A stretch of 5,681 nt of DNA from Elusimicrobiota bacterium (GCA_023700845.1 JAMPYD010000150.1:1-5681); one strand, 5' to 3'. Counted from the first letter of the stretch, positions 1 to 5,643 are shown. The notes: generated from the sequence alone by a model not told the origin. Made by a program: numbers and translations.

Positions 1-117
1 GGACGGGGGGCGGCAGTTGCGGGATGTTCGGGAGCGCCACAGGCCGATGTTATCAAAGAAGCCCGCGCGCTTGAGTGCCTTGATCGCTTTCGCCCCTGAT
101 ACCAGGGGCGGCTTCAC
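1..117 (-). pseudogene. hicA: HicA-type toxin gene, 5' part only, apparently degenerate
   Basis: HicA toxins are small double-stranded-RNA-binding-fold RNases that cleave mRNA and are held inactive by HicB. The frame opens with GTG at 117-115, whose GTGA overlaps the hicB TGA stop, the usual coupling in these operons. Residues 1-20 read M-K-P-P-L-V-S-G, then A-K-A-I-K-A-L-K-R-A-G-F, which is the standard HicA start (first strand, then the first helix). After this the family expects an R-Q-x-G-S-H stretch carrying the catalytic histidine at roughly residues 24-30. Here the frame reads F-D-N-I-G-L-W-R-S-R instead, and neither other forward frame restores G-S-H. The frame stays open for 39 codons to the window edge, so its end is unseen. 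I infer a toxin gene cut or replaced after about codon 20. A highly divergent HicA is possible but less likely. Confidence 0.55.
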
Positions 118-323
118 AGCGTGACGCTGAGGACCTTTTGCTTCGCGGTGGGCTTGAAGCTCCGCTCGCCGGCGTCGAGGTACAGGAGGATGGCCTCCTT
201 GATGTTCTCGACGGCCTCGGCCTTCGTCTTCCCTTGGGACCAGCAGCCCTTCAGGGAGGGACAGCGGGCGACGTGAACGCCTTCTTCGGCCGCCTCCACG
301 ACGATCTTGAGCTTCATGGACAT
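114..323 (-). CDS. hicB: HicB family antitoxin (short form, 69 aa)
   Basis: This is a predicted cytoplasmic antitoxin that binds and blocks the HicA mRNA interferase. The protein begins M-S-M-K-L-K-I-V-V-E, then E-G-V-H-V-A-R-C-P-S-L-K-G-C-W-S-Q-G. This is the HicB partial RNase-H-like core: a first strand, the C-P-x-L-x-G-C turn and the S-Q-G turn. A helix follows with K-T-x-x-E-A-x-x-N-I-K-E-A-I-x-x-Y-L. The length is normal for the short HicB class. There is no C-terminal helix-turn-helix or ribbon-helix-helix domain, so it would not be expected to bind DNA by itself. The ATG at 323-321 is chosen because a G-run (positions 337-332 on this strand) lies 8 bases upstream; a second ATG two codons later is possible. 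The frame is open further upstream, to 581, but that would run through the promoter and into the divergent helicase gene. Its toxin partner looks broken, so this may be an orphan antitoxin. Confidence 0.85.
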   Translation of the reverse strand: MSMKLKIVVEAAEEGVHVARCPSLKGCWSQGKTKAEAVENIKEAILLYLDAGERSFKPTAKQKVLSVTL

Positions 324-367
324 AGTGTAGACCCCCCGGCCCCGCATTGCAAGGTCGCGGGTGCCTG

Positions 368-386
368 CTACCTTACGATCGAGGGG
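368..386 (-). repeat. 19-bp promoter-associated repeat, copy 1
   Basis: On the minus strand this reads CCCCTCGATCGTAAGGTAG. It is identical over all 19 bases to the plus-strand sequence at 5603-5621, and the match stops at both ends. It covers the second half of the promoter spacer, the -10 region and a few bases beyond, so the conservation exceeds what a sigma factor alone needs. It holds the small palindrome CGATCG. Confidence 0.85.
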
Positions 387-400
387 GGTAAATAGTTGCA
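370..400 (-). promoter_or_regulatory. Predicted hicB promoter, ECF-sigma-like
   Basis: Read on the minus strand, TGCAAC (400-395) is followed after exactly 17 bases by CGTA (377-374), extended as CGTAAGGT. The AAC and CGTA cores with 16-17 bases between them resemble promoters read by extracytoplasmic-function sigma factors. The -10 region can also be read as TAAGGT (375-370) for a housekeeping sigma factor. About 50 bases separate it from the hicB ATG. The same arrangement, with 19 identical bases, lies upstream of the gene starting at 5662, which is the main reason to believe it. The sigma-factor type is inference. Confidence 0.5.
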
Positions 401-448
401 TCTGTGCCGGGCAGCATGATCTGAATCGGATTCGTATTCTTTCGAGGA

Positions 449-478
449 GGGTTTTGAGCAGATCGTTGCTCAAAACCC
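449..478. other. Perfect 12-bp inverted repeat (hairpin or operator) in the divergent intergenic region
   Basis: GGGTTTTGAGCA at 449-460 pairs perfectly with TGCTCAAAACCC at 467-478 around a 6-base loop (GATCGT). It lies between the divergent hicB and helicase promoters, about 50 bases upstream of the hicB -35 and about 75 bases upstream of the helicase -10. Neither strand has a T-run after the stem, and no gene ends here, so it is not a normal terminator of a gene now present. It could be a repressor operator, a relic of an older terminator or a structured DNA site. A shorter palindrome, GAATC-G-GATTC, lies nearby at 423-433. Confidence 0.7.
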
Positions 479-554
479 CGGAGGGAGGATTCGCGATCGA
501 GAGGCCATGAGTCGGCGGCCGGGGGGCGGGCAGGTGCGGGCCGTCCCTAATTGC

Positions 555-560
555 TAGACT
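555..560 (+). promoter_or_regulatory. Predicted -10 element of the helicase gene, giving a leaderless or near-leaderless mRNA
   Basis: TAGACT fits the bacterial -10 pattern TAnnnT and is preceded by TG with one base between (TGC-TAGACT), an extended -10. No convincing -35 is visible. The start codon begins only 10 bases after its last base, so transcription would begin within a few bases of the ATG. No Shine-Dalgarno sequence lies between -10 and ATG. Confidence 0.45.
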
Positions 561-570
561 CTTTGTCCCC

Positions 571-2481
571 ATGGCCGGCAAAGAGCACTTCGGACGACTT
601 CAGGAGCTGATCGACCTCGAACGCGAGGCCGAGAAGGCGGAGAACCTGCGCGAGCTGCGCAAGTTCCCGGTCTCCCAGCGCGAGGCGCGCGGCAAGACCG
701 TCACCGGCCTCGTCGTCGACGGGGTCGAGGGCGGCATGGGCGGCCTGACGATGGTCACCTTGTCGCGCGTCCCGAAGGGGGAGGAGCTCGCGCCGTTCCA
801 CGCGATGAACGCCGGCGACAACGTCCTGCTGACCTTGGCGCCCAAGAACGAGTTCGAGTCCGTCGAGGGCACGCTGTACAAGGTCGACGAGTACCGCGTG
901 ACCGTGGCGATGAGCCGCCCCGCGCCCGAGGAGGAGATCCGCGGCCACTGCCAGATCGACCTGCTCGGCTCGGACGCCACCTATCAGCGCATGCGCAAGG
1001 CGCTCGTCACGGTCGCGGAGTCGAAGCGCTCGCGCCTGTCCACCTTGAGGGAGATCTTCCTCGGCGAGCAGCAGCCGGAGCGGACCAAGGTCCCGAAGAT
1101 CATCTGGTTCAACCGCGCGCTCAACGAGTATCAGCAGGCCGCGGTGAAGAGCTCGCTCGCGGCCGAGGACGTGGCGCTCGTGCACGGCCCGCCCGGCACC
1201 GGCAAGACGACCGTCCTCGTCGAGATCATCCGCCAGCACGTCGCGCGCGGCGAGCGCGTGCTCGCGACCGCGCCGTCGAACATCGCCGTCGACAACATCC
1301 TCGAGAAGCTCATCGGCACCGGCCTGCGGGTCACGCGCCTGGGCCATCCCGCGCGCACGCTCGAGAGCCTGCGCCACGGCAACCTCGCCGCGCAGATCGA
1401 GGCCGACCCCGCGTACGAGGAGGTCCAGGAGCTCGACGCGTACCGCGAGCGCCTCATCCACCGCAAGTCCCGCCACGGCCGCGGCATCAATCAGCTCGGC
1501 TACGAGGAGCGGCAGCTGCGCGAGCGCGAGGTGGGCAAGCTCTGGCGCCAGGCCCGCGACCTCGAGGCCGAGATCGCGCGCCACATCGTCGCGGGCGCGA
1601 ACGTCGTGCTCGCCACGCACGCCGGCATTTCTAAAAGGTATGTCAAAGGGGAGTTCGACCTGGTCGTGCTCGACGAGGCCAGCCAGGCCAGCGAGCCGCT
1701 GTCCTGGGTGCCGCTGACGATCGCGCGCAAGGCGATCTTCGCGGGCGACGCCAACCAGCTTCCGCCGACGATCTACTCGAAGGAGGCCGCCGAAGGCGGC
1801 CTGACCGTCACCTTGTTCGACCGCCTGAAGGACGTCCTGCCCGCGTCGGCGCAGACCTTGCTGCGCGTGCAGTACCGCATGCACGAGGACATCATGAGCT
1901 TCCCGTCGCGGGAGTTCTACGAGGGCAAGCTCATCGCCGACGAGTCCGTGGCCCGTCGCGTCGCCTCCGAGCTTCCCGGCGCCGCGCCCTCCGACCTCAC
2001 CAGCCGTCCGGTGACCTTCGTCGACACCGCCGGCGCGGGCTTCGACGAGGCGTGGAACGACATGCTCGAGAGCCGCGAGAACAAGGGCGAGGCCGAGCTG
2101 GCCGTCAAGCTGCTGTACGAGCTGCTCGGCTCCGGGCTCAAGCCCAAGGACGTCGCCGTCCTGACGCCTTACGTCGCGCAGGCGAAGCTGCTCAAGACGA
2201 TGGTGCGCGAGCCCGGCCTCGAGATCGGCTCCGTCGACGGCTTCCAGGGACGCGAGAAGGAGGCGATCATCCTGAGCCTGGTGCGCTCGAGCGAGGCGGG
2301 CCAGATCGGCTTCCTGTCCGACATGCGCCGGCTCAACGTCGCGATCACGCGCGCCCGCCGCTGCCTGATCGTCGTCGGCGACTCGGCCACGATCGGCCGC
2401 CACCCCGTCTACGCGCGCTTCGTGACGCACGCCGACGCGCTCGACAGCCATCGCTCCGCTTATGAGTGGGTCGGAGCCTAA
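571..2481 (+). CDS. Superfamily 1B DNA/RNA helicase, IGHMBP2/UPF1-like (TIGR00376 type), 636 aa
   Basis: This is a predicted cytoplasmic ATP-driven helicase that unwinds nucleic acid in the 5'-3' direction, as known for UPF1/IGHMBP2 relatives; the bacterial role is not well defined. All core motifs are present in order. Walker A is G-P-P-G-T-G-K-T at 206-213, motif Ia A-P-S-N-I-A-V-D-N at 234-242, and Walker B D-E-A-S-Q at 368-372. Motif III is G-D-A-N-Q-L-P-P from 392, followed by Q-Y-R-M at 434-437. Motif V is D-G-F-Q-G-R-E at 556-562 and motif VI N-V-A-I-T-R-A-R-R at 589-597. The N-terminal 100 or so residues (acidic helix, then a beta-rich OB-like part) and the total length match the TIGR00376 group. 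A helical charged insert (about 270-345) lies between Ia and II. The ATG at 571 fits the family's usual start, and there is no ribosome binding site, which suits a leaderless mRNA. The 3' end overlaps the next gene by 20 bases. Leucine after ACC threonine is always TTG here, and codons 353-360 are AT-rich. Confidence 0.93.
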   Translation: MAGKEHFGRLQELIDLEREAEKAENLRELRKFPVSQREARGKTVTGLVVDGVEGGMGGLTMVTLSRVPKGEELAPFHAMNAGDNVLLTLAPKNEFESVEGTLYKVDEYRVTVAMSRPAPEEEIRGHCQIDLLGSDATYQRMRKALVTVAESKRSRLSTLREIFLGEQQPERTKVPKIIWFNRALNEYQQAAVKSSLAAEDVALVHGPPGTGKTTVLVEIIRQHVARGERVLATAPSNIAVDNILEKLIGTGLRVTRLGHPARTLESLRHGNLAAQIEADPAYEEVQELDAYRERLIHRKSRHGRGINQLGYEERQLREREVGKLWRQARDLEAEIARHIVAGANVVLATHAGISKRYVKGEFDLVVLDEASQASEPLSWVPLTIARKAIFAGDANQLPPTIYSKEAAEGGLTVTLFDRLKDVLPASAQTLLRVQYRMHEDIMSFPSREFYEGKLIADESVARRVASELPGAAPSDLTSRPVTFVDTAGAGFDEAWNDMLESRENKGEAELAVKLLYELLGSGLKPKDVAVLTPYVAQAKLLKTMVREPGLEIGSVDGFQGREKEAIILSLVRSSEAGQIGFLSDMRRLNVAITRARRCLIVVGDSATIGRHPVYARFVTHADALDSHRSAYEWVGA

Positions 2482-2824
2482 GCGCGACCTGTCCCGGCTG
2501 ACGCCGGAGCTTCGCGCGGCGTTGGTCGCGGAGCTCTCCCGCCTCATCGAGCGCGCCTCGGCGCTCACCCCCGACGAGAGCGTGATCCTGCTCCACCTGC
2601 TCGCCTACGCCGGGTTCAGCGGCGAGGGCGCGCTGGTCGTGCCCGAGCTGTCGGCGCTGTGGGGCGGGGCGGACTCCTTCATCCCGGCGGCGCACCTGCC
2701 GCCGGACCGCGCGCGCGCGGCGGTCAAGATCCTGCGCCGCCGCGGCGTCCTGCGCGACGCCGAGGAGGGCGCCGCCCTCGTCGACAACGCCGTCCTGCGG
2801 GCGCTGGCGGACGCCGCCCGCTGA
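2462..2824 (+). CDS. Hypothetical protein (120 aa), possibly winged-helix-like
   Basis: I do not recognise a family. The start ATG lies inside the helicase gene, in another frame, with a 20-base overlap, and no Shine-Dalgarno sequence is visible; expression probably depends on translational coupling to the helicase. The protein is soluble-looking, has no cysteine, and is rich in alanine, leucine and arginine. Residues 10-35 look like an amphipathic helix. A predicted helix around 38-50 (T-P-D-E-S-V-I-L-L-H-L-L) follows. Near 82-96 the pattern P-P-D-R-A-R-A-A-V-K-I-L-R-R-R-G-V-L resembles the recognition helix and wing start of a winged-helix domain. That resemblance is weak and is inference only. 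Codon use matches the neighbours. It ends 66 bases before the kinase gene. It could be a small accessory or nucleic-acid-binding partner of the helicase. Confidence 0.72.
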   Translation: MSGSEPKRDLSRLTPELRAALVAELSRLIERASALTPDESVILLHLLAYAGFSGEGALVVPELSALWGGADSFIPAAHLPPDRARAAVKILRRRGVLRDAEEGAALVDNAVLRALADAAR

Positions 2825-2879
2825 CGCGGGGTCGCAAAACCGTCACACGGCGGCACTGTCCTCGGGCTCCCGCTTGTCC

Positions 2880-2885
2880 TAACAT
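2880..2885 (+). promoter_or_regulatory. Predicted -10 element of the kinase-regulator operon, leaderless
   Basis: TAACAT fits TAnnnT and ends 5 bases before the ATG at 2891, so the expected transcription start falls on or next to the start codon. The only purine-rich bases before the ATG (GGGA) touch it and are too close to act as a Shine-Dalgarno site. No clear -35 is seen. The 66-base gap after the previous gene allows a separate operon, though read-through from the helicase is possible. Confidence 0.45.
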
Positions 2886-2890
2886 CGGGA

Positions 2891-5146
2891 ATGAACACCG
2901 GCGACGACGAAGCACAGGCGAATCTCGCTCGGCGGCTCTTTCGTTGGGTCGAAGGCCCCGATCCGTCGCCCCGCCGGTTCGCCCGCGCGCTTCCCGCGGC
3001 CGCGCCGGCGTCGAGGGCGGGCTTCCTGGGGGCGGCCGTCCTTCCGTTCGCGGCGGCCGCGGTGCAGGCCGCCTTCTGGCCCGTGATCATGCCGTTCACC
3101 TGGTTCCTGTTCTATCCGGCCGCCTTCCTCGCCCCGTGGATCGGCGGCCCCTGGGCCGGGCTCCTCGCCGTGCTCGAGTCGGCGGCGCTGGGCTGGTACT
3201 ACTTCATGCCCGCCGGGAAGTCGGGGTACGCCGCCCTCGCCACCGTGGGCATGTTCAGCGGGATGGGGATCCTGTTCTGCGCCGTGCACGGCCGCCTGCG
3301 GGCGGTCACCCGCGAGTGGCGGTCGGCCTCGGAGGAGCTCGCGGAGTTCTTCGAGCAGGCGTCCGAAGGCATCTTCATCGCCGACGCGGCGGGGCGCTAC
3401 CTCGACGTGAACGCGGCCGGCTGCCGCCTGCTCGGGCGTCCGCGCGAGGCGATCCTCGGACGGGCGATCGCCGGCCTGATCCCTCCCGCTCAGCGGAAGA
3501 TCGGCGGCGTCCAGGTGGCGGAGCGGGACCTCCAGCGGGACGACGGCACGTCCGTTCCCGTCGAGGTCAGCTCGAGCCTGCTTCCCGACGGGCGCTGGCA
3601 GGCGTTCGTGCGCGACATCACCGAGCGCCGCCGGGCGGAGGACGCGATGCGGCGGCTGGCCGAGCTGAAGCGGCGCGACGAGTTCCAGATGGCGCTCGAA
3701 TCGGCGGCCAACGCCATGGTGATGGTCGACGCCCGGGGCCGCATCGTCCTGACGAACGCCGAGGCCGACAAGCTTTTCGGCTACGCGCGAGGCGAGCTCG
3801 TGGGCCGCTCCCTCGAGACCTTGGTGCCGGAGCGGTTCAAGGGCCCGCATCGGGGGCAGTGCGAGAGCTTCTTCGCGGGCGGAGCCGGGAAGCGGTCCAT
3901 GGGCGCGAGCCGCGCCCTCCAGGCGCTGCGCAAGGACGGCAGCGAGTTTCCGGCGGACATCGGCTTGACGCGCGTGGGGCTCGAGGACGAGAAGTTCGTC
4001 GTGACCTCCGTCATCGACGTCTCCGAGCGGATCGCCTTCGAGCAGCGGCTTCTCCAAAGCGAGGAGCGCCTGCGCCTGCTCGTGCAGAACGTGAAGGACT
4101 ACGCGATCTTCATGCACGACGTCGAAGGCAAGGTGACGGTGTGGAACGAGGGCGCCGAGCGCATCCTCGGCTACCGGGCCGAGGAGATCCTCGGGCATAA
4201 TTTCTCGGTCTTCTACACGCCGGAGGACGCCGCCGCCGGGCGGCATGAGGCGGACCTGGCGGCCGCCGTCGAGCGGGGCTCGCTTCAGAGGGACGAATGG
4301 CGCCTGCGCAAGGACGGCTCCCGCTTCCTGGCCAACGTCGTCGTCACGCCCGTGTACGGAGCCGACGGCAGGCTCGTCGGCTTCGGGAAAGTCCTCCGCG
4401 ACCTGACCGAGGTCAGGAAGGCCGAGGCGGCCTTGAAAGACTCCGCGGCGAGCCTGAGGCGCAGCGTGGAGGACCTGGAGGCCTTCGCCTACACGGCCTC
4501 GCACGACCTCCGCTCCCCGCTGCGGGCGATCCAGGGCTACGCGCATTTCGCGCGGGAGCGGCTGAAGGACAAATCCGACCCCGAGACCCTCGGGATGCTC
4601 GACCGCATCGGCGGCTCGGCCATCCGCCTCGACCGCCTGATCCGCGACGTCCTGTCCTACAGCGCCATCGCGCGCGAGGAGGTGACGCTCTCGCCGATCG
4701 ACCTCGACAGGATCGTTGAGCACGTCCTGAACCTGTACCCGAACCTGACGGCCGCGGGCCTGGAAGTGCGGCGCCCGCTGGGCGCCGTCATGGCGCAGGA
4801 ATCCCTGATGCTCCAGATCGTCTCGAACCTCCTCGTCAACGCGGTCAAGTTCGTGCCCGCCGGGCGCGAGCCCGCCATCGAGGTGCGGACCGAGGCGGCG
4901 GGGGGCGGCAAGCTGCGCCTGATCGTGGAGGACAACGGGCCCGGCATTCCGCGCGTGCATTGGGAGAGGATTTTCAAGCCGTTTGAGCGCCTGCCGGACG
5001 CGCGCGCGACCGCGGGCTCCGGCATCGGCCTGGCGATCGTCAAGAGGGCCGTCGAGCGGCTGGGCGGGAGGATCACGGTGGAGTCCGAGCCCTGCACCGG
5101 GACGCGTTTCACGGTCGAGCTCGAGGAGGCGCGTCATGTCGGCTGA
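2891..5146 (+). CDS. Membrane-anchored histidine kinase with DUF4118-like N-terminus, three PAS domains and Cph1-type HisKA/HATPase
   Basis: This is a predicted inner-membrane sensor kinase of 751 aa that autophosphorylates on histidine and passes phosphate to the regulator encoded next. Four hydrophobic segments (about 44-62, 67-84, 87-105, 113-133) with little between them resemble the KdpD/DUF4118 membrane module. PAS1 spans about 147-243, PAS2 about 262-386 and PAS3 about 393-510, each ending in a D-[IVL]-[TS]-E linker. PAS2 has H320 and R341 in positions like the haem histidine and distal arginine of FixL. The H-box is F-A-Y-T-A-S-H-D-L-R-S-P-L-R-A-I with phospho-acceptor H538, typical of phytochrome Cph1-like kinases. 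The ATPase has N650 (N-box), D681-N-G-P-G (G1), F-K-P-F (F-box) and G709-S-G-I-G-L (G2), so it should be active. The ATG at 2891 directly follows a -10-like element and has no ribosome binding site. There is no internal frameshift. The ligand is not known. Confidence 0.93.
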   Translation: MNTGDDEAQANLARRLFRWVEGPDPSPRRFARALPAAAPASRAGFLGAAVLPFAAAAVQAAFWPVIMPFTWFLFYPAAFLAPWIGGPWAGLLAVLESAALGWYYFMPAGKSGYAALATVGMFSGMGILFCAVHGRLRAVTREWRSASEELAEFFEQASEGIFIADAAGRYLDVNAAGCRLLGRPREAILGRAIAGLIPPAQRKIGGVQVAERDLQRDDGTSVPVEVSSSLLPDGRWQAFVRDITERRRAEDAMRRLAELKRRDEFQMALESAANAMVMVDARGRIVLTNAEADKLFGYARGELVGRSLETLVPERFKGPHRGQCESFFAGGAGKRSMGASRALQALRKDGSEFPADIGLTRVGLEDEKFVVTSVIDVSERIAFEQRLLQSEERLRLLVQNVKDYAIFMHDVEGKVTVWNEGAERILGYRAEEILGHNFSVFYTPEDAAAGRHEADLAAAVERGSLQRDEWRLRKDGSRFLANVVVTPVYGADGRLVGFGKVLRDLTEVRKAEAALKDSAASLRRSVEDLEAFAYTASHDLRSPLRAIQGYAHFARERLKDKSDPETLGMLDRIGGSAIRLDRLIRDVLSYSAIAREEVTLSPIDLDRIVEHVLNLYPNLTAAGLEVRRPLGAVMAQESLMLQIVSNLLVNAVKFVPAGREPAIEVRTEAAGGGKLRLIVEDNGPGIPRVHWERIFKPFERLPDARATAGSGIGLAIVKRAVERLGGRITVESEPCTGTRFTVELEEARHVG
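5123..5129 (+). promoter_or_regulatory. Strong ribosome binding site of the response regulator
   Basis: GAGGAGG lies 6 bases before the ATG at 5136, inside the last codons of the kinase gene. It decides the start: the same frame is open back to 4983, but that extension has a low-complexity Arg/Ser/Pro composition, no receiver-domain similarity and overlaps the kinase ATPase region. Confidence 0.85.
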
Positions 5147-5579
5147 AGCCCGGACGATACTCGCCGTCGAGGACAACGACGACGATCAGTTCCTTCTGCG
5201 GGAGGCCTGGAAGAAGGCCGGGCTCGCCAATCCGCTGGAGATCGTGGCCGACGGCGAGCGGGCCTGCGACTACCTCTCGGGAGAGGGACCCTACGCGGAC
5301 CGGTCGCGGTATCCGTTCCCGGTCATGCTCCTCCTCGACATCAAGCTCCCCGGCAAGACCGGCCTGGAGGTTCTGGCTTGGATCCGCGGCCAGGAAAGGT
5401 TCAAGACCCTCCCGGTCATCATGCTGACGGCCTCCACGTGGCCGGAGGAGGTCGTCGAGGCGTACCGCCTCGGCGCCAACTCCTTCGTCATCAAGCCTTC
5501 GGCGGCCCAGGAGCTCACCGACCTCCTCTCCGCCGTCCGCGGCTACTGGCTCCGCTTCAACGAATTCCCCCGTTCCTGA
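5136..5579 (+). CDS. Single-domain response regulator, Rcp1-like receiver (147 aa)
   Basis: This is a predicted cytoplasmic receiver that takes phosphate from the upstream kinase. It is a lone CheY-like domain with no DNA-binding or enzyme output. Visible residues are the acidic pair E12-D13 followed by an unusually acidic N-D-D-D, phospho-acceptor D68 in L-L-L-D-I-K-L-P-G-K-T-G, T98 in M-L-T-A-S, and K120 in F-V-I-K-P. The loop around 48-62 before the D68 strand and the L-P-x-K-x-G-L-E-V-L pattern are typical of Rcp1-type regulators, which are commonly encoded beside Cph1-like kinases, as here. The gene overlaps the kinase by 11 bases and has its own strong ribosome binding site, so the two are co-transcribed. 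Its output is probably protein-protein contact with a target not in this window, or a phosphorelay step. Confidence 0.92.
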   Translation: MSAEARTILAVEDNDDDQFLLREAWKKAGLANPLEIVADGERACDYLSGEGPYADRSRYPFPVMLLLDIKLPGKTGLEVLAWIRGQERFKTLPVIMLTASTWPEEVVEAYRLGANSFVIKPSAAQELTDLLSAVRGYWLRFNEFPRS

Positions 5580-5589
5580 GAATTCCCAG

Positions 5590-5619
5590 GGAACTTTTCG
5601 GGCCCCTCGATCGTAAGGT
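5590..5619 (+). promoter_or_regulatory. Predicted promoter of the gene starting at 5662, ECF-sigma-like
   Basis: GGAAC (5590-5594), continued by TTTT, is followed after exactly 17 bases by CGTA (5612-5615), extended as CGTAAGGT. GGAAC is a hallmark -35 core of many ECF sigma factors and CGTA is a common ECF -10 core. TAAGGT (5614-5619) could also serve as a housekeeping -10. Spacing and sequence match the predicted hicB promoter. The -10 lies about 46 bases before the ATG, leaving room for a leader of about 40 bases with a hairpin. Confidence 0.55.
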
Positions 5620-5621
5620 AG
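5603..5621 (+). repeat. 19-bp promoter-associated repeat, copy 2
   Basis: CCCCTCGATCGTAAGGTAG is identical to the minus-strand sequence at 386-368. Both copies read toward the start codon of the gene they precede, so they act as same-sense promoter copies even though they form a 5.2-kb-spaced inverted repeat in the window. Confidence 0.85.
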
Positions 5622-5624
5622 GTG

Positions 5625-5643
5625 GGCCGCGGGACACGCGGCC
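5625..5643 (+). other. GC-rich hairpin in the leader of the downstream gene
   Basis: GGCCGCG (5625-5631) pairs perfectly with CGCGGCC (5637-5643) around the 5-base loop GGACA. It sits just after the predicted transcription start and 7 bases before the G-run ribosome binding site. It could stabilise the 5' end of the mRNA. No T-run follows, so it is not a terminator. Confidence 0.55.

Noticed and set aside
507..557. A 16-codon open frame (ATG at 507, TAG at 555-557) upstream of the helicase as a leader peptide
   Set aside because: The nearest purine-rich site is about 20 bases away, the stop overlaps the predicted -10 element, and the region would not be in the helicase transcript if that mRNA is leaderless.
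324..581. Extension of hicB upstream to a 155-residue protein
   Set aside because: It would pass through the predicted hicB promoter and the 12-bp hairpin into the divergent helicase gene. The added part has no HicB similarity, whereas the ATG at 323 has a G-run ribosome site and family-typical length.
547..2568. Long open frame antisense to the helicase (673 codons)
   Set aside because: It mirrors the helicase reading frame, is rich in Arg, Ala, Gly, Asp and Leu with no recognisable motif, and the plus strand encodes a complete motif-perfect helicase. Such shadows are common in high-GC DNA.
4983..5135. Longer N-terminus for the response regulator starting at 4983
   Set aside because: The extra 51 residues are low-complexity Arg/Ser/Pro sequence shadowing the kinase G2 box, while the ATG at 5136 has a strong GAGGAGG site and begins a standard receiver domain.
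2879..5176. Long open frame antisense to the kinase (765 codons)
   Set aside because: Low-complexity composition with no domain pattern, fully opposite a complete histidine kinase; a GC-driven shadow. The plus-strand frame at 2659-4200 is rejected for the same reason.
5572..5598. Rho-independent terminator after the response regulator
   Set aside because: GTTCC and GGAAC can pair across a 13-base loop and are followed by TTTT, but the stem is only 5 bp, it overlaps the stop codon, and the right arm is better explained as the -35 of the next promoter.
368..5621. The 19-bp inverted repeats as terminal repeats of a 5.2-kb mobile element carrying the helicase and two-component genes
   Set aside because: There is no transposase or integrase inside, and no target-site duplication outside the repeats. 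Similarity extends to -35-like bases at fixed spacing, and both copies sit at promoter distance before start codons. A promoter explains it better.
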